Assembly: GCA_040793985.1 (NCBI GenBank)
Contig: JBFNJI010000038.1
Coordinates: 1 to 64,000, forward strand
Direction of reading: 5' to 3'
DNA from: Thiodiazotropha sp040793985
GTDB lineage: Bacteria > Pseudomonadota > Gammaproteobacteria > Chromatiales > Chromatiaceae
DNA: 64,000 bases
A program made the position numbers and the translations under genes. This document shows positions 62,267-64,000 of this stretch, one piece after another (position 1 is the stretch's first letter; every line of letters starts with the position of its first letter). The notes beneath the pieces were generated by a model, which saw only the letters and a program-made list of their open reading frames with translations, was not told the origin of the DNA and made no database searches.

Positions 62267-62913
62267 GAATTGTTTTCGCTGTCTTTCAGGATACCGTGCC
62301 GATAGGCGAGGCGAGTCAGTTCCACGTCGTTCTTGATGTCGAGTTTATCGTAGATACGCTGCCTGTAGGTGCTGACTGTCTTTGGACTGAGTGAGAGAAT
62401 ATCGGAGATTTCCAGGTTCTTGTGTCCCTCCAGAATCTGCAACAGGACCTGAATTTCTCTCGATGAGAGTACCTTGAAGGGATTGTCAGAACTTCCCTGC
62501 CACTCGGTCAAGGTATGTTTTCTGGCAACGTCAGAGGCGATGTAGTGATGGCCGCCATCCACCGCCCTGATAGCGCGAATCATCTCATCTGCGGGGCATC
62601 CCTTGGTGAGGAACCCCATTGCACCCACCTCGTGCAGGCGCGAAGGAAACGGGTCGTCATCGAGGACGGTCAGGGCAATAACCTTGAGATCGGGTTTGAT
62701 GCGCAACAACCTGCGCGTCGCCTCAATACCGCCCATGCCGGGCATATTGACATCCATTAGCACCACATCCGGAGACGTCTTCTGCACCAGCTCGATCGCC
62801 TCTTCACCACTCGATGCTTCCCCGGAGACATCGATATCGTGGGCTTTGTCCAAGATGCCTTTTACGCCGGTTCTGATCAGTTCGTGATCATCAACCAGCA
62901 AAACTTTGATCAT
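62263..62913 (-). CDS. uvrY: LuxR-family response regulator UvrY/GacA
   Basis: A 216-residue two-component regulator with a receiver domain (DDHELIRTGVKG, phosphoacceptor Asp in VVLMDVNMPGMGG, Lys in FLTKGC) and a LuxR-type helix-turn-helix (LSSREIQVLLQILEG, LSLSPKTVSTYRQRIYDKLDI). The neighbouring uvrC is the classic partner (uvrY-uvrC). UvrY/GacA activates small RNAs that titrate CsrA/RsmA. The sensor BarA/GacS is not here. Confidence 0.93.
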   Translation of the reverse strand: MIKVLLVDDHELIRTGVKGILDKAHDIDVSGEASSGEEAIELVQKTSPDVVLMDVNMPGMGGIEATRRLLRIKPDLKVIALTVLDDDPFPSRLHEVGAMGFLTKGCPADEMIRAIRAVDGGHHYIASDVARKHTLTEWQGSSDNPFKVLSSREIQVLLQILEGHKNLEISDILSLSPKTVSTYRQRIYDKLDIKNDVELTRLAYRHGILKDSENNS

Positions 62914-63081
62914 CTTTGTATCTCATCAGGTCCCTCTTGTTTATTTAGGGTTGCCGGACATGCATTCCTTGACCCACTCCGGAATCAACCAGATATCGCT
63001 TTTAAACTACCTAATTTACCCCAAACCGCCTGTCACGGCGAGTACCCAAAGTCATAAGAATTTGATTTCCCAGCACTTTGC

Positions 63082-63573
63082 TCAAGTATATTCCGGCTGC
63101 AGCAGACTATCCGCCAACACACTATTTTTCCTGGCAAATCTGTGTCCCTGAGCCACACTGTAGTGCAGCCATTTGGAGAGGAAGAGGTTGATTCGCCAAC
63201 GCTGTTCGAGGGTCGGGTTGTCTCCCCACCGATGCAGCGGCAGACTCGATTGACGCAGATCCAGGACATCGATCTGCTTTGAGTCATGATAGACCCTGAG
63301 CGTCGCATCCGGATCGGGATAGTCGCCAACGGCATGGCTGAAAAAGTAGGTCAGATGGACGAGCGAGGTGTACGGCGTCTGCTCCAGAACTTCGAGATGG
63401 AGATCCATCCCATGTTCAAGGTTTGATTGATACTTGCCCGACATATCTCCAAGCGCAGGTGCCAGGCGCATCAAGAGGGCATAATTTTCCTCGCTAAGCC
63501 CCAGCACCATGCCCATTCTTGGCCGTACGGCCAATAGCTTGTTCATGCTCCAGGGATATCCGGCACTGTACAT
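63082..63573 (-). CDS. DUF1249 family protein (YqiB-like)
   Basis: A 163-residue protein matching the YqiB/DUF1249 family of unknown function: LSEENYALLMRLAPAL, TSLVHLTYFF, DATLRVYHDSKQIDVLDL and RWRINLFLSKWLHYSVAQGHRF. A TATAAT hexamer at 63609-63614 (complement) puts the transcription start near 63600, which excludes the TTG at 63603; ATG 63573 or ATG 63546 are the candidates, and the first is listed because the second has its purine-rich site too close. It faces the regulator gene on the same strand but about 170 bp away. Confidence 0.85.
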   Translation of the reverse strand: MYSAGYPWSMNKLLAVRPRMGMVLGLSEENYALLMRLAPALGDMSGKYQSNLEHGMDLHLEVLEQTPYTSLVHLTYFFSHAVGDYPDPDATLRVYHDSKQIDVLDLRQSSLPLHRWGDNPTLEQRWRINLFLSKWLHYSVAQGHRFARKNSVLADSLLQPEYT

Positions 63574-63640
63574 GGCTGGCTTCAACTCTCTCTTCTCAGG
63601 CAAGCTCTATTATAGTGGAGCGAGAGAATGCCAAGCCAAC

Positions 63641-63674
63641 AAAAAACCCCGGACAACTCCATCATCCAGGGTTT
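63641..63674 (-). terminator. Terminator upstream of the DUF1249 gene
   Basis: AAACCC/GGGTTT stem with an internal GG/CC pair and one mismatch, followed on the minus strand by six T. It would close transcription of the gene entering from the right edge. Confidence 0.65.
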
Positions 63675-63849
63675 GACTCGATCGGCTCTCCATTCCCGCT
63701 ATCCGCTGCGTATTGCACGGACAAGCCACCGGGAAGCTGCAAACAGGGTGAATCGGCGAAGCAACCGCCCGTAGACTAAGCCCGCTTCAGATAGGCCGCC
63801 GATAACGGCTCATGCAACCACTGTTGCCGCCACGAACTGAATCCGGACG

Positions 63850-64000
63850 TCAGGCGTTCTGTCCCTTCTGTTGCTCCGCTTCGACCTGGGCCCGGACCTC
63901 GTCCATATCCAGCTCACCCGCCTTGGTCAGGAGTTCGCGAAAAGCGGATTCAGGCAAGGCTCCCGGCTGGGAAAAGATGATGATATTGTCACGGAAGATC
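63850..64000 (-). CDS. Probable thioredoxin-family protein, C-terminal end only
   Basis: The frame enters from the right edge and ends at the TGA at 63850-63852. The visible 49 residues read IFRDNIIIFSQPGALPESAF and continue RELLTKAGELDMDEVRAQVE, ending GQNA. The segment VFSQPGALP followed by a charged helix is found at the C-terminus of thioredoxin-like proteins. The CxxC site would be beyond the edge, so the assignment is tentative. Confidence 0.55.
   Translation of the reverse strand, partial: IFRDNIIIFSQPGALPESAFRELLTKAGELDMDEVRAQVEAEQQKGQNA

Noticed and set aside
60290..62305. 671-codon plus-strand frame opposite uvrC and the UDG gene
   Set aside because: Antisense to two genes with complete motifs; no protein-like signature of its own.

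Overview
The window looks like chromosome of a sulfur-oxidising gammaproteobacterium. It has a homotetrameric-type ATP sulfurylase (sat) of the kind used in reverse by sulfur oxidisers, a three-subunit proton-translocating transhydrogenase, IscR, an anaerobic HemN, recCBD, an XrtA/PEP-CTERM exopolysaccharide locus and a full-length type II secretion (T2SS) operon. The block uvrY-uvrC-pgsA-tRNA(Gly)-tRNA(Cys)-tRNA(Leu) keeps the gene order known from E. coli. Affiliation near Chromatiales, Sedimenticola or Thiodiazotropha-like lineages is an inference; no rRNA or other decisive marker is present.

Layout. 0-1 kb: AT-rich accessory DNA with a truncated secreted-protein gene and strong hairpins. 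1.1-11.2 kb (minus): sat, then recC-recB-recD as overlapping genes. 11.3-20.3 kb: regulatory and envelope genes (HDOD protein, DUF1631 protein, PilZ protein, RND-type exporter, an Asp/Gly-rich lipoprotein, an HExxH protein, a lytic transglycosylase, a YchJ-like SEC-C protein). 20.5-27.7 kb (minus): a structured RNA element with terminator, hrpA, and pntAA-pntAB-pntB. 28.3-36.4 kb (minus): prsK-prsR-prsT, a Wza-like export lipoprotein and a tyrosine autokinase, the signalling and export part of a PEP-CTERM/exosortase locus. 36.7-47.6 kb (plus): gspGHIJKLMN, gspD, gspE, gspF and a Sel1-repeat lipoprotein, divergent from prsK. 47.7-55.0 kb: mixed housekeeping genes (acetyltransferases, a PLP dehydratase, hemN, prmB, iscR, an HMCES/YedK protein). 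55.1-58.1 kb: a gene-poor accessory zone with a lysine-repeat PEP-CTERM protein, a 37-residue membrane peptide, a frameshifted remnant, a small secreted protein and two diverged copies of a repeat of about 190 bp, the second touching the tRNA-Leu gene. 58.1-64 kb (minus): three tRNA genes, an exported small heat-shock-like protein, pgsA, uvrC, a family-5-like uracil-DNA glycosylase, a UvrY/GacA regulator, a DUF1249 protein and the end of a probable thioredoxin-family gene.

How it fits together. The most informative link joins the prs operon at 28-36 kb to the PEP-CTERM gene at 55.1-55.5 kb. PrsR is a sigma-54 activator (intact GAFTGA), and a near-consensus sigma-54 promoter (TGGC and TTGC with correct -24/-12 spacing) lies about 40 bp upstream of the PEP-CTERM gene. 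The product carries a twin-arginine-like signal, a lysine-rich repeat and a C-terminal PEP anchor, so it is a candidate PrsK/PrsR-controlled, exosortase-sorted, strongly basic surface protein that could bind acidic exopolysaccharide. The exosortase itself is not in the window.
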